Shown here piece after piece: positions 51,801 through 60,637 of a stretch of DNA of 64,000 bases. Source of the DNA: Butyricimonas sp. Marseille-P3923 (GTDB taxonomy: Bacteria; Bacteroidota; Bacteroidia; Bacteroidales; Marinifilaceae); NCBI RefSeq assembly GCF_900184685.1, contig NZ_FXXL01000004.1, positions 395,843-459,842 on the forward strand, read 5' to 3'. Below the pieces are notes generated by a model. The model was not told the DNA's origin, ran no database searches, and worked only from the letters and a program-made list of their open reading frames with translations. Numbering within the stretch: position 1 is the stretch's first letter; each line of letters opens with the position of its first letter. The translations under genes and the position numbers were made by a program.

Positions 51801-52546
51801 GGGTGTCGGTGGACGGGTTTTATTCGTACCAGTTCGACTGTTTGGACGAGTATGGGTTACCGCGTTTCAAGAACTTGACGGGTAATTCGTCCAACATGAC
51901 GAAAGAAGAGTTCTTGAGCCATATATTCACTTATTCCGGTACGCGTACGCCGACGGCTTTCGGTAGTTTCTCCACGGAATTTATGTATAAGCGTTTTTCC
52001 TTGCGGGCTGAATTCTCTTATAAATTCGGCTACAAGGTGCGTATGTTGAGGCTTTACAAGGACAACGGGAATATCTTGCCTTATCCGGAGGATAACATGA
52101 ATAAAGTGATGGCGAAGCGTTGGAGAACTTCCGGCGATGAAGTGACCACGAATATTCCGGCTCTCTCGAACGCAACCTTGAGTATCCCGGGAGCGGATAC
52201 TTACCCGAGCGAGGCGGAGGCTTATATGTACACGATGGTAGATGTTCCGTTCCGGAGTGCCGCGGGACCGCAAACGAACGCGGGGTGGTACATGTATGAT
52301 TACTCGGATTTACGGGTAGCTAAAGGCGACCATATCCGCGTGCGGGCGATTTCCTTGGGGTACAGTTTGAAGGGTGATTGGATGAAAAAAGCGGGTATCA
52401 ATGGTTTGCGCGTGGATTTTCAAGTACAGAATATCGGGGTGATCGTGTTCGACAAGAAACTGAAAGGACAAGACCCGGATCAAGTGCAATCTATCGGTAT
52501 GCCGACTTTACCGACGTATAATCTAAGTGTGAACGTGAATTTCTAA
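48869..52546 (+). CDS. SusC/RagA-type TonB-dependent transporter with STN domain
   Basis: About 1225 residues from ATG 48869 (MEKRRIIRCLLRQ), the usual kind of start for STN-bearing SusC; the longer frame begins with TTG. Signal region to about 50 (FGEVASQN), STN domain (LKCENVLLREVFKSLKQQTG), carboxypeptidase-regulatory-like domain (GVVKDCKGELLPGVTVLIKG), DEVVVTGYQT, plug (LKDASATAIYGTRAANGVIV) and barrel ending YNLSVNVNF. It is more distant from the other two SusC proteins than they are from each other. SusD starts 16 bp downstream. Confidence 0.95.
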   Translation: MEKRRIIRCLLRQTRDGNSFLIMKLTIVLTILLSISAFGEVASQNVSLKCENVLLREVFKSLKQQTGYLFVFNEEELDKAARVSVNINNSTLAKALDRVLRGLPYTYEIIDDMVVIKPAPVKTTARDSVGRKVEVKGVVKDCKGELLPGVTVLIKGTAIGVATNVNGEYTIALDPKKQSLLFSFIGMRTKEVVWDGQKRLDVVLDDDCVSMDEVVVTGYQTIDKRKLTSSISSLTDKDLDFRGALTVDQMLEGKVPGLLAMTLSTMPGAATKMRLRGSSTFTGTREPLWVIDGIIYENPVPLSADEINSWDNINLIGNAITGLNPQDIERIDVLKDASATAIYGTRAANGVIVVTTKTGKVGKTSLSYNFNAGFMRRPTYDDFELMNSKERVEVSREIMDRGLYFEYTPQRMGYEGLMMDYWDKKISFAEFQQGVSEMEGRNTDWFGALFRNSFSQSHDISLSGGNENTRYYFSFGYSNNKGTERGTDLSRLTARMNLSTRLRENILLDIRLSGSLQDADYNPGGYSAFDEAYYTNRTIPVRNADGSLYYVDKDVNVNRTANTNVYAGYNILSEFANGGNNIVNKSLNLTASLNWEILPNLRYMGTVGLTTTTNLTEEWMGEKSFYVADLRGWDYGDRPAGDVPPKNIMDGGVYSNSSMNQYDWTVRNQLNYNFTIKEIHHFNVDFGQEAKSTIYKGTASGQFPGYMNEQGKTFSRFPVVQNRVDYEYTQALKYWFLQSGGVFPSITDRRENALSFYATMTYTFKNLYSLNFNIRNDGSNRFGQYKNEKFNPVWSVSGRWNINEESFMNCSWIETLALRGSYGYRGNVPNESPYLVIDTPRKQTASGELGALVRSFPNANLKWEKTSTVNIGLDWSFLRGRISGALEYYYSKSVDLITDRPVSLVNGMTSLKINDGSATNKGIDFNISTRNIDTENFKWRTTLSFSHTKNTVMRGAEVIEGSVNTYSNYVSGSVVKKGVSVDGFYSYQFDCLDEYGLPRFKNLTGNSSNMTKEEFLSHIFTYSGTRTPTAFGSFSTEFMYKRFSLRAEFSYKFGYKVRMLRLYKDNGNILPYPEDNMNKVMAKRWRTSGDEVTTNIPALSNATLSIPGADTYPSEAEAYMYTMVDVPFRSAAGPQTNAGWYMYDYSDLRVAKGDHIRVRAISLGYSLKGDWMKKAGINGLRVDFQVQNIGVIVFDKKLKGQDPDQVQSIGMPTLPTYNLSVNVNF

Positions 52547-52562
52547 CCGATAAAAAGAGTTT

Positions 52563-54008
52563 ATGAAAAGGGTATATATATATTTATTGATGGGGATTCT
52601 TCTGGCTTCCGCTTGTAGTGATTTCCTGAAGGAAGAAGATAAAGATCAGGTTATCCCGCGTACCGTGGAGCATTTCTTGCAGACCTTGCACCGGGAAGCT
52701 TTTATCCAGAACATGACGAATTACACGACGGAGTTCATGACTGACGATATTGAGGAGAACCGGAAGACCTCGACGAACGAGAAGAATTTGTACAAGAGCC
52801 TATACACCTGGCAGAGGGATGTCGAGGTGGACGGGAACGGGGATAAATCGACCGTAAATCAATCTTGGGAAATATTGTATCGTCTGGTGCTGTTCACTAA
52901 TTACGTGATGGAGAATATTGATAAGGCGATAGGGGAAGACAACGAGAAAGCTTTCGTTCGGGGTGAGGCGTATTTCGTTCGGGCTCGTTCTTATTTCGAG
53001 CTGGTGAACTTGTATGCCAAGCATTACGATGCTGCCACCGCCGCATCTGAACTTGGAGTGCCGAAACGCTTGGGCACGGGAGTCGAGGAAACATACACGC
53101 GTGCCTCTGTCGCCGAGATTTATAATCTGATCGAATCGGATTTGAAAATTGCTATACGGGAGTTTGAGAAAAGCGGGTTGAAGAAGTCCTTGTGGCACCC
53201 GAACGCCATGACCGCGAAGTTGTTATTGTCAAGGGTGTATCTCTATAAATGCGATTGGGATAATTGTATAGATTATACTACACAGGTTATCAACACGACG
53301 GGTGGAATGTTGTGGAATCTAAAAGAACACCAAGGTACTTTCGTGAACACGACGAATCCCGAGATATTACATGTTTACGGAGATCCGAGTTCTCTCGTCG
53401 GGTCGGGCGATTTGGCAACGCCGCATATTTACGGTTCCACGAATGTTACTTACGGTGTGTCTTCCGATATGATGGCTACATTCTTGCAGGGCGATTTGCG
53501 TGCCGACCAATACGTCAAGACGGTCATGGGGATGGGGATTCCTGCGAAATGGCTGGGGGGATTCACGGATTTGGGAGGCTTTAATTTCCGAGTGTCCGAA
53601 GCGTACTTGAACCGTGCAGAGGCGTATGCTGCGAAGGATATGGATGCCGAGGCTTACGAGGACGTGAAGAAGTTGGTCGAGAACCGGGTGAAGGACATGA
53701 GCGTGTTCTCGATACCTTCCAAGGGGTTGGAGCTGAAACGGTTTATCTTTAATGAACGCCGCCGGGAACTGTGTTACGAGGGACATCGCTGGTATGACTT
53801 GAAACGGACGAAGTTGTTTGCCAAACAGATTGACCACAAGTTCACGCTGGTGAATAGTACCGGGGGAATCACGGGTACGGAAATTTATATGCTGACACCC
53901 AACGATCCCAATTACGTGTACCCGATTCCCCAAGCGGAGATGGATCGTAACGGGGCGATGGAGCAAAACGGACGCATGGAGAAACTGCCGATAAAAGAGG
54001 ACTATTAA
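52563..54008 (+). CDS. SusD/RagB-family surface lipoprotein
   Basis: A 481-residue lipoprotein (LLASACSDFLKEEDKDQVIP) partnering the SusC before it. TPR-like helices (AYFVRARSYFELVNLYAKHY) and the C-terminal RRELCYEGHRWYDLKRTK signature are present. It is slightly shorter than the SusD proteins of islands 1 and 2 and lacks their FLEPKSQSEY phrase, which supports a separate substrate. It is followed after 17 bp by the same lipoprotein family as in the other islands. Confidence 0.94.
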   Translation: MKRVYIYLLMGILLASACSDFLKEEDKDQVIPRTVEHFLQTLHREAFIQNMTNYTTEFMTDDIEENRKTSTNEKNLYKSLYTWQRDVEVDGNGDKSTVNQSWEILYRLVLFTNYVMENIDKAIGEDNEKAFVRGEAYFVRARSYFELVNLYAKHYDAATAASELGVPKRLGTGVEETYTRASVAEIYNLIESDLKIAIREFEKSGLKKSLWHPNAMTAKLLLSRVYLYKCDWDNCIDYTTQVINTTGGMLWNLKEHQGTFVNTTNPEILHVYGDPSSLVGSGDLATPHIYGSTNVTYGVSSDMMATFLQGDLRADQYVKTVMGMGIPAKWLGGFTDLGGFNFRVSEAYLNRAEAYAAKDMDAEAYEDVKKLVENRVKDMSVFSIPSKGLELKRFIFNERRRELCYEGHRWYDLKRTKLFAKQIDHKFTLVNSTGGITGTEIYMLTPNDPNYVYPIPQAEMDRNGAMEQNGRMEKLPIKEDY

Positions 54009-54025
54009 ACGGATAATTGAAAAAG

Positions 54026-54928
54026 ATGATGAAAAGATATAGCTTGTGTTTATTGATCGGGATATTGTGTACGTTCTGGTCATGCAGTGATGACGAAGAT
54101 GTTACGCCTTCGTTGAAAGACGAGGATCGGTTGGAAACGTTAATCGATAAGTCGAACGCCGATATAATGGCTTTCAAGGAAAAATACGGAACGTATATAT
54201 TGTACCAGTTCGACCAGTTGCGGGACTTTGCCTATCAGTTCGAGCAAGCGAGCTCTTGGCGGGAAGCGAAATTGACTTATCTGGAAAAAGAAGATGTACC
54301 GGGTGCCGTGGCTTTTCTGGAGGAACATTTCTTTAATTGCTACCGGGATACGGTGAAGTTGAATATGTTGCCTCGCAAGTTTTTAATTTGTAGTAAGGTG
54401 TACGGCGGTGTTTTGGGAATTTCAAACCCGGATGGGGGAAAAAACGGTTTGCATGACGCCGTGGTGAACATGAATAGTTTCACTGTAGCCAGACTCGACC
54501 GGGTTACACTGGCAACCATGTCCGCGGAAAGGCGGGACGAGTTCGTGCGGCAGATACATTATATGTTCTTGGGCGGGTATATAGTGAACGTGCAACGGAA
54601 TATTTTCGTGGAAGAACTATTCTTTGACCCCGCGGCTAAATTGTACGGGACGAGAGTTGAGCGGGAAAAGAACGAGATACTGCCGGATGAATATTACATG
54701 AGCCGCGGTTTCTTCCCGATTACGGATAAAGAACAGTATTATTACCCGCTTCAGATGGAGGATTTGAGCACGTTCGTGGAGCATTTGGTGAAGATGGATG
54801 AAGAAACAAAAGAAACGGTATGGAATCAATCCGTCATGCGGACTAAAATGCAATATGTTGCTAAAAGTTTAAAAGCTATGGGGGTTGATATTGTCAAGAT
54901 AAACCCGCTGGCAGAGGATTTTTTATAA
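54026..54928 (+). CDS. Lipoprotein related to substrate-import zinc metallohydrolases, motif lost
   Basis: About 300 residues; the ATG at 54026 is preferred over a TTG 9 bp upstream. Lipoprotein signal ends at TFWSCSDDED. The C-terminal half, YYMSRGFFPITDKEQYYYPL then QMEDLSTFVEHLVKMDEE and MQYVAKSLKAMGVDIVKI, follows the pattern I associate with the SusCD-linked HExxH metallohydrolase lipoproteins. Where HExxH should be there is RRDEFVRQIHYMFLGG. This third degenerate copy, in the same place after susD, argues that loss of catalysis is the rule in this locus type here. Family link is inferred. Confidence 0.65.
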   Translation: MMKRYSLCLLIGILCTFWSCSDDEDVTPSLKDEDRLETLIDKSNADIMAFKEKYGTYILYQFDQLRDFAYQFEQASSWREAKLTYLEKEDVPGAVAFLEEHFFNCYRDTVKLNMLPRKFLICSKVYGGVLGISNPDGGKNGLHDAVVNMNSFTVARLDRVTLATMSAERRDEFVRQIHYMFLGGYIVNVQRNIFVEELFFDPAAKLYGTRVEREKNEILPDEYYMSRGFFPITDKEQYYYPLQMEDLSTFVEHLVKMDEETKETVWNQSVMRTKMQYVAKSLKAMGVDIVKINPLAEDFL

Positions 54929-54979
54929 AGAATAGAATAGTGTAACTTAATTGAAGTACCAACTTAAAATGAATGAATT

Positions 54980-56389
54980 ATGAAAAAGTGGAAAAATTAT
55001 TTATTGTCAATCTTGGCTGTAGCCGGTTGTGTTGCTTGTTCGGATGATGATCCCGGGATGCCTCCCGTTATTGATGGAAACGACGTGAGTCTCGAGATTA
55101 AAAGGGATACGGCAGATGTTTACAGGATTAGCTTGCCGATCACCTCTGAAGAAGGTTTGGCTAAGGTGTCATTGATTGATAACGCAACGAACAAAACGAT
55201 CAATGAACAAACTTCTTTCTCTAACCCGAACAATCATACTTATACCTATGATTTCGACCTTACCCCGTACACGGACAACACGATAGTGATGTTGACCTTG
55301 AAAATAGAGGATCAAGCCGGACAGATCGTGAACAAGAAAATCACGTTGACGGTGAAGAAGTTTTCGGAACTGGATGTGCGGTTTGCGGCAGAAGGGACGA
55401 TTACGACTCAATTTGAGGATTGTAACTTGAAGGTAACTGTGGTACGCGGAATGATACCGTTGAAAGAGATTCAAGTGTATGTAGATACTAAGTTGTCAAG
55501 TTCTTTTGACTTAACTCTTGAAGCAGAACAGTCAAAATATGACTTTAACGTGCTTGTTGAAGGCTTGGAGATGGATGATAACACGGTGAAAGTTGTGGTA
55601 ATTGACGAAAAGGAGCAAGAATTTGCCAAAGAGATAACCGTGAAACGTATAGCGGCAAAGACATGGGGTGATCTGTATGCCGCACTATATGATCCAAATC
55701 CGGCTTGGCAGGGAATGATGGCTTCTGAGATATCCTTTAATGACACGAAGCCTGGCGATCTACCCGGTACGGATAAATTGTATCGGATATCGATCTATCC
55801 GGCAATGGATAACGGTACGACGGCCGATTTTGAATATGACGGAAACAAAATCACGAAAATGACAATTCGTAGAGTTGATTCAGGAATGGGGTCATTCGAT
55901 GAACTGAGTGTTGATGCTGTGTATGTTTATAGCTATAATGAAGACGGAGAATTGGTAAAAGTAGTTTATACTGATGAAAATAATGATACGAGAGATTATA
56001 TTACTGATGTAATTTATGAAAGTGGAAATATAAAGAGTTATAAGATCGACGGGACGGAATACACCCCGACCTATCTGGAGAAGAACGGAACTCTTGTTCG
56101 AGTTGATTATCAGGATGCTGATTTGTCAGGTAAGACTTACGGATTTGCCACAGGAAAGGATTTACAACCTAATTCTCTGTTTATAACCGGTTTGCCTGCT
56201 GTGGTGCCGGGAACGATTGGCGGAATTGATTTCAATTATTTCTATAATCGCTATTTATTTGATACGTTAAGTGAAGGAGCTTCTGTTCTTATTGATTATG
56301 ACGTTACATCGATTATGGATGGTCGTCAAGTCGTGGAATGGGTTCAAGACGGACAGGAAATGACGATGAAATACATTTTTAACGATTAG
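54980..56389 (+). CDS. Surface lipoprotein with Ig-like N-terminal region, unknown
   Basis: I do not recognise this 469-residue protein beyond its type. Lipobox GCVACSDDD, followed by acidic residues typical of surface export in Bacteroidota. Residues 35-230 are beta-rich, with two Ig-like or cadherin-like stretches (VSLIDNATNKTINEQTSF; LKVTVVRGMIPLKEIQVYV). The remainder has short strand repeats (YNEDGELVKVVYTDENNDTR), like YD/RHS-type or DUF4595-like sheets. It occupies the place where SusE/SusF proteins sit in glycan loci and may help bind ligand. The gene is richer in A/T than its neighbours, especially near 55.9 kb. No counterpart in islands 1 and 2. Confidence 0.7.
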   Translation: MKKWKNYLLSILAVAGCVACSDDDPGMPPVIDGNDVSLEIKRDTADVYRISLPITSEEGLAKVSLIDNATNKTINEQTSFSNPNNHTYTYDFDLTPYTDNTIVMLTLKIEDQAGQIVNKKITLTVKKFSELDVRFAAEGTITTQFEDCNLKVTVVRGMIPLKEIQVYVDTKLSSSFDLTLEAEQSKYDFNVLVEGLEMDDNTVKVVVIDEKEQEFAKEITVKRIAAKTWGDLYAALYDPNPAWQGMMASEISFNDTKPGDLPGTDKLYRISIYPAMDNGTTADFEYDGNKITKMTIRRVDSGMGSFDELSVDAVYVYSYNEDGELVKVVYTDENNDTRDYITDVIYESGNIKSYKIDGTEYTPTYLEKNGTLVRVDYQDADLSGKTYGFATGKDLQPNSLFITGLPAVVPGTIGGIDFNYFYNRYLFDTLSEGASVLIDYDVTSIMDGRQVVEWVQDGQEMTMKYIFND

Positions 56390-56394
56390 ATTTT

Positions 56395-56494
56395 TTCACG
56401 GAAGCGAGTCAAAAGTCTTTTTACTTTAACAACTCCCTCGCTTTGCATTGCTGACCGAGGGAGTTTGAATAGACTTTTGGCATGCTTTCGTGAA
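56395..56494 (+). terminator. Three-tier nested inverted repeat
   Basis: Outer arms ttcacggaagc (56395-56405) and gctttcgtgaa (56484-56494, one mismatch), middle arms caaaagtct (56410-56418) and agacttttg (56471-56479), inner arms aactccctcg (56431-56440) and cgagggagtt (56456-56465). The outer and middle tiers are separated by 4 nt on both sides. It fills most of the gap between the lipoprotein and the first tlpA gene and probably acts as a strong partial terminator or RNA-protecting structure. Confidence 0.7.
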
Positions 56495-56511
56495 ATATAA
56501 TAGTTTACTAT

Positions 56512-57831
56512 ATGAAAAACTTATATTATTTATCTCTTCTTCTCTTTTGCGTGGCTTGTGGCCCGAAAGCGCCGACAAACGAGCAATTGAAGGATCTATG
56601 CAGGAATGCGGCGTTTGCCGTGGCAGATCAGCAGGAAGAAGCTGGTAAAAGCAAAGCCTTTCAGGAGGTTGTCGAGAAGGGTGTAAAAGAATTTGATATA
56701 AACAAGATTGCACCGGAACAGATTCATTTTGTCTTCCAAGAGGGAGGGATTCCTTTAAATAGATATTTAAGGGATTGGTTGGCTCCGGTGTTGGAACAAA
56801 AAGCAAAATTGGAGGGCAGGGAAGGTGCTGAATATACTTTTTATCGTTGGAGATATCTGCCTTCGGCTGATAATTATAGCGAAGGTAAGGAAATGGAAAG
56901 AACGGCTTACAAGGCTGTCGTGACACATCCCTTGATGGCGGATTTCTTGTTGAGTAATAATGAAGCCATGACAGACGTGATAAACGGTGCTACCCGATTG
57001 AAAGCTGATACTTGGGTAGAACTGGGGATATTTGATCATATAAAATCCTTACTGGATTTGGCACTGTCGGACGAGTCTGTTTTCGCTTCGATGGGTGTGT
57101 TTAATACTGCTTTCACGGCGGAAAAACTCTCTGCCGGGGAAAAAGACGAAATTCGGCAAAAAGTGTTGAAGCAATATACAAACCTGTTAGATAATGAACA
57201 TTATGCCAAGGGAAGAAGGCGTGTACGGGTGGAAGAAGCGATTCAGTATCTGCAAGGTCCTTATGCCACGGGTACTTTAGTGGGTAACAAAGCCCCGAGG
57301 CTGGATATTATCTGGATCAGTAGGGGAAAAGAAAAGAGCCTCGATGATTTGAAAGGAAAAGTGGTCGTGTTGGATTTCTGGGCTACAAAATGTGCTCCCT
57401 GCGTGAGTATATTCCCGAATATGCGGGAATTGGAAAAGAGGTACGCGAAATATCCGGTGGAAATTATCGGGGTGACTTCTATCATGGGCTATCACGTGGA
57501 TATGAAACACGGCAAGACAATCAAGACGGAAGGAAAACCCGATTACGAGATAGAGTTGATGCAGGCGTTAATGAAAGACATGGAGATCTCGTGGCGGGTG
57601 GCTTTTACCGAACAGAACGTGATGAATATGGATTATGGAGTGACAAGTATTCCCCATATCGTGATTCTTGATGCAGAGGGGAACGTGAGATATAACGGAA
57701 CGGATCCGTTTGAAGCCCCGTATCACAAGGCTGAAAAGATAGATGCGTTGTTGAAGGAAGCCGGGTTGCGTTACCCGTCAAGCCCGATGGAAACAGTAGA
57801 TTATAGTAAAAATCAAAACGAATCGTTATGA
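56512..57831 (+). CDS. TlpA-like thioredoxin lipoprotein, CAPC
   Basis: A 439-residue lipoprotein (LLLFCVACGPKAP). A long helical N-terminal part is followed by a thioredoxin domain with LDFWATKCAPCVSIFPN (CAPC) and cis-Pro VTSIPHIVILDAEGN. An unusual insertion lies after the fourth strand (GYHVDMKHGKTIKTEGKPDY). The helical N-terminus differs from the DUF4369-type TlpA proteins of island 2. The next tlpA gene starts inside its stop codon (ATGA overlap), so they are translated together. Confidence 0.88.
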   Translation: MKNLYYLSLLLFCVACGPKAPTNEQLKDLCRNAAFAVADQQEEAGKSKAFQEVVEKGVKEFDINKIAPEQIHFVFQEGGIPLNRYLRDWLAPVLEQKAKLEGREGAEYTFYRWRYLPSADNYSEGKEMERTAYKAVVTHPLMADFLLSNNEAMTDVINGATRLKADTWVELGIFDHIKSLLDLALSDESVFASMGVFNTAFTAEKLSAGEKDEIRQKVLKQYTNLLDNEHYAKGRRRVRVEEAIQYLQGPYATGTLVGNKAPRLDIIWISRGKEKSLDDLKGKVVVLDFWATKCAPCVSIFPNMRELEKRYAKYPVEIIGVTSIMGYHVDMKHGKTIKTEGKPDYEIELMQALMKDMEISWRVAFTEQNVMNMDYGVTSIPHIVILDAEGNVRYNGTDPFEAPYHKAEKIDALLKEAGLRYPSSPMETVDYSKNQNESL

Positions 57832-59192
57832 GAATATATTTGTTTTTCCTGTTGTTCGTGGCGACCGTTTGGGGATGCGGTGATACCCCGAAAAAGGTGG
57901 AGTTGAAAGACTTGGTTTTCAAGTGTATGATTTCCGAGCCTCAAGAAGGAGAGAAGTTGCTCGTTACAATTAACGAGCGGGAACAGGCTTTCGATGTGCC
58001 GGCAAACGGAATTGTCGAAATAAAAGTTCCGCATATCGCCCCTCAATATTCAGGAATTACTTACGGGCGCAAATATTACCCGCTTTATCTGGCAGGGGGA
58101 GAACCGGTTATTATGGCGTTTTCTGGGAATGCAACCAACTGGAAAAGAACTTTTTCCGGTAATTGTAAGGAGATCAACGAGTATTTGTCTTCTGCCATAG
58201 CCCCTTTGGAATCTTCCAGTTTCTTGCGAGATGAAGAGGAATTGAAGAAGGAATCGGAAAAAGTGTTGGCAAGGAATATCAAGAATTTGGAAAGTAAAGT
58301 GTTACCGGAAGATTTCGTGAAAACAGAGAGAGAACGTTTGCGTTATTACGTGTACGGTTCGTGGAACACGTATCGCATGAATCATCGGTGGATGGCGGGT
58401 GACGAGAATTTCGAGCCTTCGGAAGTTTATTACGCGACCATGCGGGAATTGGCTAAAGAAAATACGGATTTGGTCGGGTTGAAGGCTTATCGCCGTTTCG
58501 TGCAGAAAGCCGTGGAAGTTATGGCGGGTAAAGGCGAATCCGATATAACGCCGGATAAACTGATCGATCGGGAAGTGAAGTATATTATTGATAATTACAA
58601 GGATTCGACGTTGTTGAGTGATCTGATACATCATTATATTTTTGACTACGTGTCCGACCACGGTGCGGGAGAGAAGGAAGAGTTGGTAACGTATTACAAA
58701 CAATACGTGAAAGACAAGAAGTTACTGGAGGATTTCGATCAGGTATGTGCAACTTGGAGTAGATTGAAACCGGGAGATCCTTCACCGGAATTTAATTTTG
58801 CGGACGCGAAGGGAGATTTTGTATCATTGGAATCGTTGCGGGGCAAGTTCGTGTATATTGATCTTTGGGCATCATGGTGTGGTCCTTGTCGGCGGGAAAT
58901 CCCCTATTTGAAAGCATTGGAGAAGAAATTCGAGGGGAAGCCGATCACTTTTGTCAGCATCTCGTGTGATAATGATGCGGAAGCTTGGCGCAAAGCCATG
59001 GAAGAAGAAAACGTATCGGGTATCCAATTACACATGAACGGTGATCTGACGTTCGCGAAGGCTTACGTGGTAAGCGGTATCCCTCGTTTTATCCTGCTCG
59101 ATAAAGAAGGGCGAATCGTGGATGCGCATATGACGATGCCCTCTGACCCGAACACGGAGAAAACTCTTCAAAGTTTTTTGGAGATGAAGTGA
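57828..59192 (+). CDS. TlpA-family disulfide reductase lipoprotein, CGPC
   Basis: A 454-residue lipoprotein (FVATVWGCGDTPK) with a 4-bp start/stop overlap with the upstream gene. Beta-rich N-terminal domain (about 25-110), helical linker (AYRRFVQKAVEVM), then a thioredoxin domain with DLWASWCGPCRREIPYLKAL and cis-Pro VSGIPRFILLDKEGR. It is a close paralogue of the next gene (LIDREVKYIID; YVLQNIKNPKIKEYL layout). A canonical reducing active site suggests disulfide reduction in the periplasm. Confidence 0.9.
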   Translation: MRIYLFFLLFVATVWGCGDTPKKVELKDLVFKCMISEPQEGEKLLVTINEREQAFDVPANGIVEIKVPHIAPQYSGITYGRKYYPLYLAGGEPVIMAFSGNATNWKRTFSGNCKEINEYLSSAIAPLESSSFLRDEEELKKESEKVLARNIKNLESKVLPEDFVKTERERLRYYVYGSWNTYRMNHRWMAGDENFEPSEVYYATMRELAKENTDLVGLKAYRRFVQKAVEVMAGKGESDITPDKLIDREVKYIIDNYKDSTLLSDLIHHYIFDYVSDHGAGEKEELVTYYKQYVKDKKLLEDFDQVCATWSRLKPGDPSPEFNFADAKGDFVSLESLRGKFVYIDLWASWCGPCRREIPYLKALEKKFEGKPITFVSISCDNDAEAWRKAMEEENVSGIQLHMNGDLTFAKAYVVSGIPRFILLDKEGRIVDAHMTMPSDPNTEKTLQSFLEMK

Positions 59193-59280
59193 TATTATTA
59201 CTTGGACTTTTTCGAGATAGGAAAAGTCAGAATATTTATATGTAGAATGAGTTATATTGTATTCATTTAAAAATTCAATT

Positions 59281-60609
59281 ATGAGAAAATTATTTATCGC
59301 GTTATTAATTGCATTCGTGTTTGGTGCTTGTCAGACGAAGAAGGAAGTTGCGGTCGATGTGGTGGTGAAGGACAAGGCTTACGAGGGAGCAGGATTTTAT
59401 TTATCTAAAATGGATACCGTGTTACAGTTGAATGCGGAAGGGAAAGGAAGTGTTATCTTAACGGTTGACGAACCGCAATATGCCGTTTTCCAGTATAAAT
59501 GGAAAAATGTACCGGTTTACCTTGAACCGGGGAAAAACTTGTCTGTGACTTGGGATATGACCCCGTCCGGGTTGATGGTGTCCTTTGACGGCGAGGGGGG
59601 GGGGAAGAATAATTTTATTAACGGGAACGAGTTGGATATTCCCAAGATGGGAGATTTCGGTTTGCCCGAGGATGAATTTCTTGCGAAACTGGATCAATAC
59701 ATGGAAGACAACTACAAGGCGTTGGAAAGCAAGGGATTTGATAAAAATTTCGTTGAGAAAGAGAAATACCGTATCCGCTACAACGTGAACGGAATCATGT
59801 GGCAATATGCTCGGAGGGGTAATCCTTCGGACGAGTTTTATAACAAGATGAAATCCATGATGGAGGAGCAGGAATGGTTGCTGCAATTGAGTGGTTATAC
59901 AAATTACATGCAAGGGGTTATAGAAGTTCTTTCCAATCGCGGTGTTGATCTGATGAACGCTCCGGATGAAGAGATCGTGATGAATGAATTGAATTATGTT
60001 TTGCAGAATATCAAGAACCCGAAAATTAAAGAATATTTAGTGGGGTCATTTGCCATAGATTATATCGACAGAGAAGGGATCTCCAAAGCCGACGGCGTGA
60101 AAAAGATATTTGAGGAAACGGTGACCGATCCGCTGATCAAGCAAGCCTTTGCCAAGATATACGAGGAAGGTACCTCTATCACGAAAGGAAATAAAGCCCC
60201 GGATTTCAAGTATTTGGATATTAACGGGAAAGAAGTTAAATTGTCAGATTTGAAAGGCAATCTCGTGTATATCGATATTTGGGCTACCTGGTGTGGTCCA
60301 TGCCGGGAAGAAATTCCTCATTTGCAAAAACTGGAAGAGGCATTCAAGGGAACGAAAGTTCGTTTCGTGAGTATCTCGACAGATAAAGACAAAGCGAAAT
60401 GGGAAGAAACCGTGAAGGGCGAGAAATTAGGTGGGATACAACTCCACACGGGAGGTGATGAAGCGTTTACGAGTGCTTTCCGCGTGAAAGGGATTCCTCA
60501 TTTCATCTTGATTGACCCGGAAGGCAGGATTCTTGAAGCGAACATGAGCCGTCCCTCCGAATCGAAGACAGTTGAGTATTTGAGCATGTACGCTGAACCC
60601 GAGGAATAG
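59281..60609 (+). CDS. TlpA-family disulfide reductase lipoprotein, CGPC, with G10 tract
   Basis: 442 residues from ATG 59281, which begins a clean lipoprotein signal (MRKLFIALLIAFVFGACQTKK); the longer frame adds eight unlikely residues. The N-terminal beta domain, helical middle and thioredoxin domain (DIWATWCGPCREEIPHLQKL; KGIPHFILIDPEGR) match the previous gene, pointing to tandem duplication. A run of ten G at 59595-59604 (residues GEGGGK near 105-108) lies in the frame; slippage there would truncate the protein. Last gene of island 3, followed by a terminator. Confidence 0.9.
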   Translation: MRKLFIALLIAFVFGACQTKKEVAVDVVVKDKAYEGAGFYLSKMDTVLQLNAEGKGSVILTVDEPQYAVFQYKWKNVPVYLEPGKNLSVTWDMTPSGLMVSFDGEGGGKNNFINGNELDIPKMGDFGLPEDEFLAKLDQYMEDNYKALESKGFDKNFVEKEKYRIRYNVNGIMWQYARRGNPSDEFYNKMKSMMEEQEWLLQLSGYTNYMQGVIEVLSNRGVDLMNAPDEEIVMNELNYVLQNIKNPKIKEYLVGSFAIDYIDREGISKADGVKKIFEETVTDPLIKQAFAKIYEEGTSITKGNKAPDFKYLDINGKEVKLSDLKGNLVYIDIWATWCGPCREEIPHLQKLEEAFKGTKVRFVSISTDKDKAKWEETVKGEKLGGIQLHTGGDEAFTSAFRVKGIPHFILIDPEGRILEANMSRPSESKTVEYLSMYAEPEE

Positions 60610-60637
60610 TTTTTCGTGTATTATATAGTGTGTTGAA

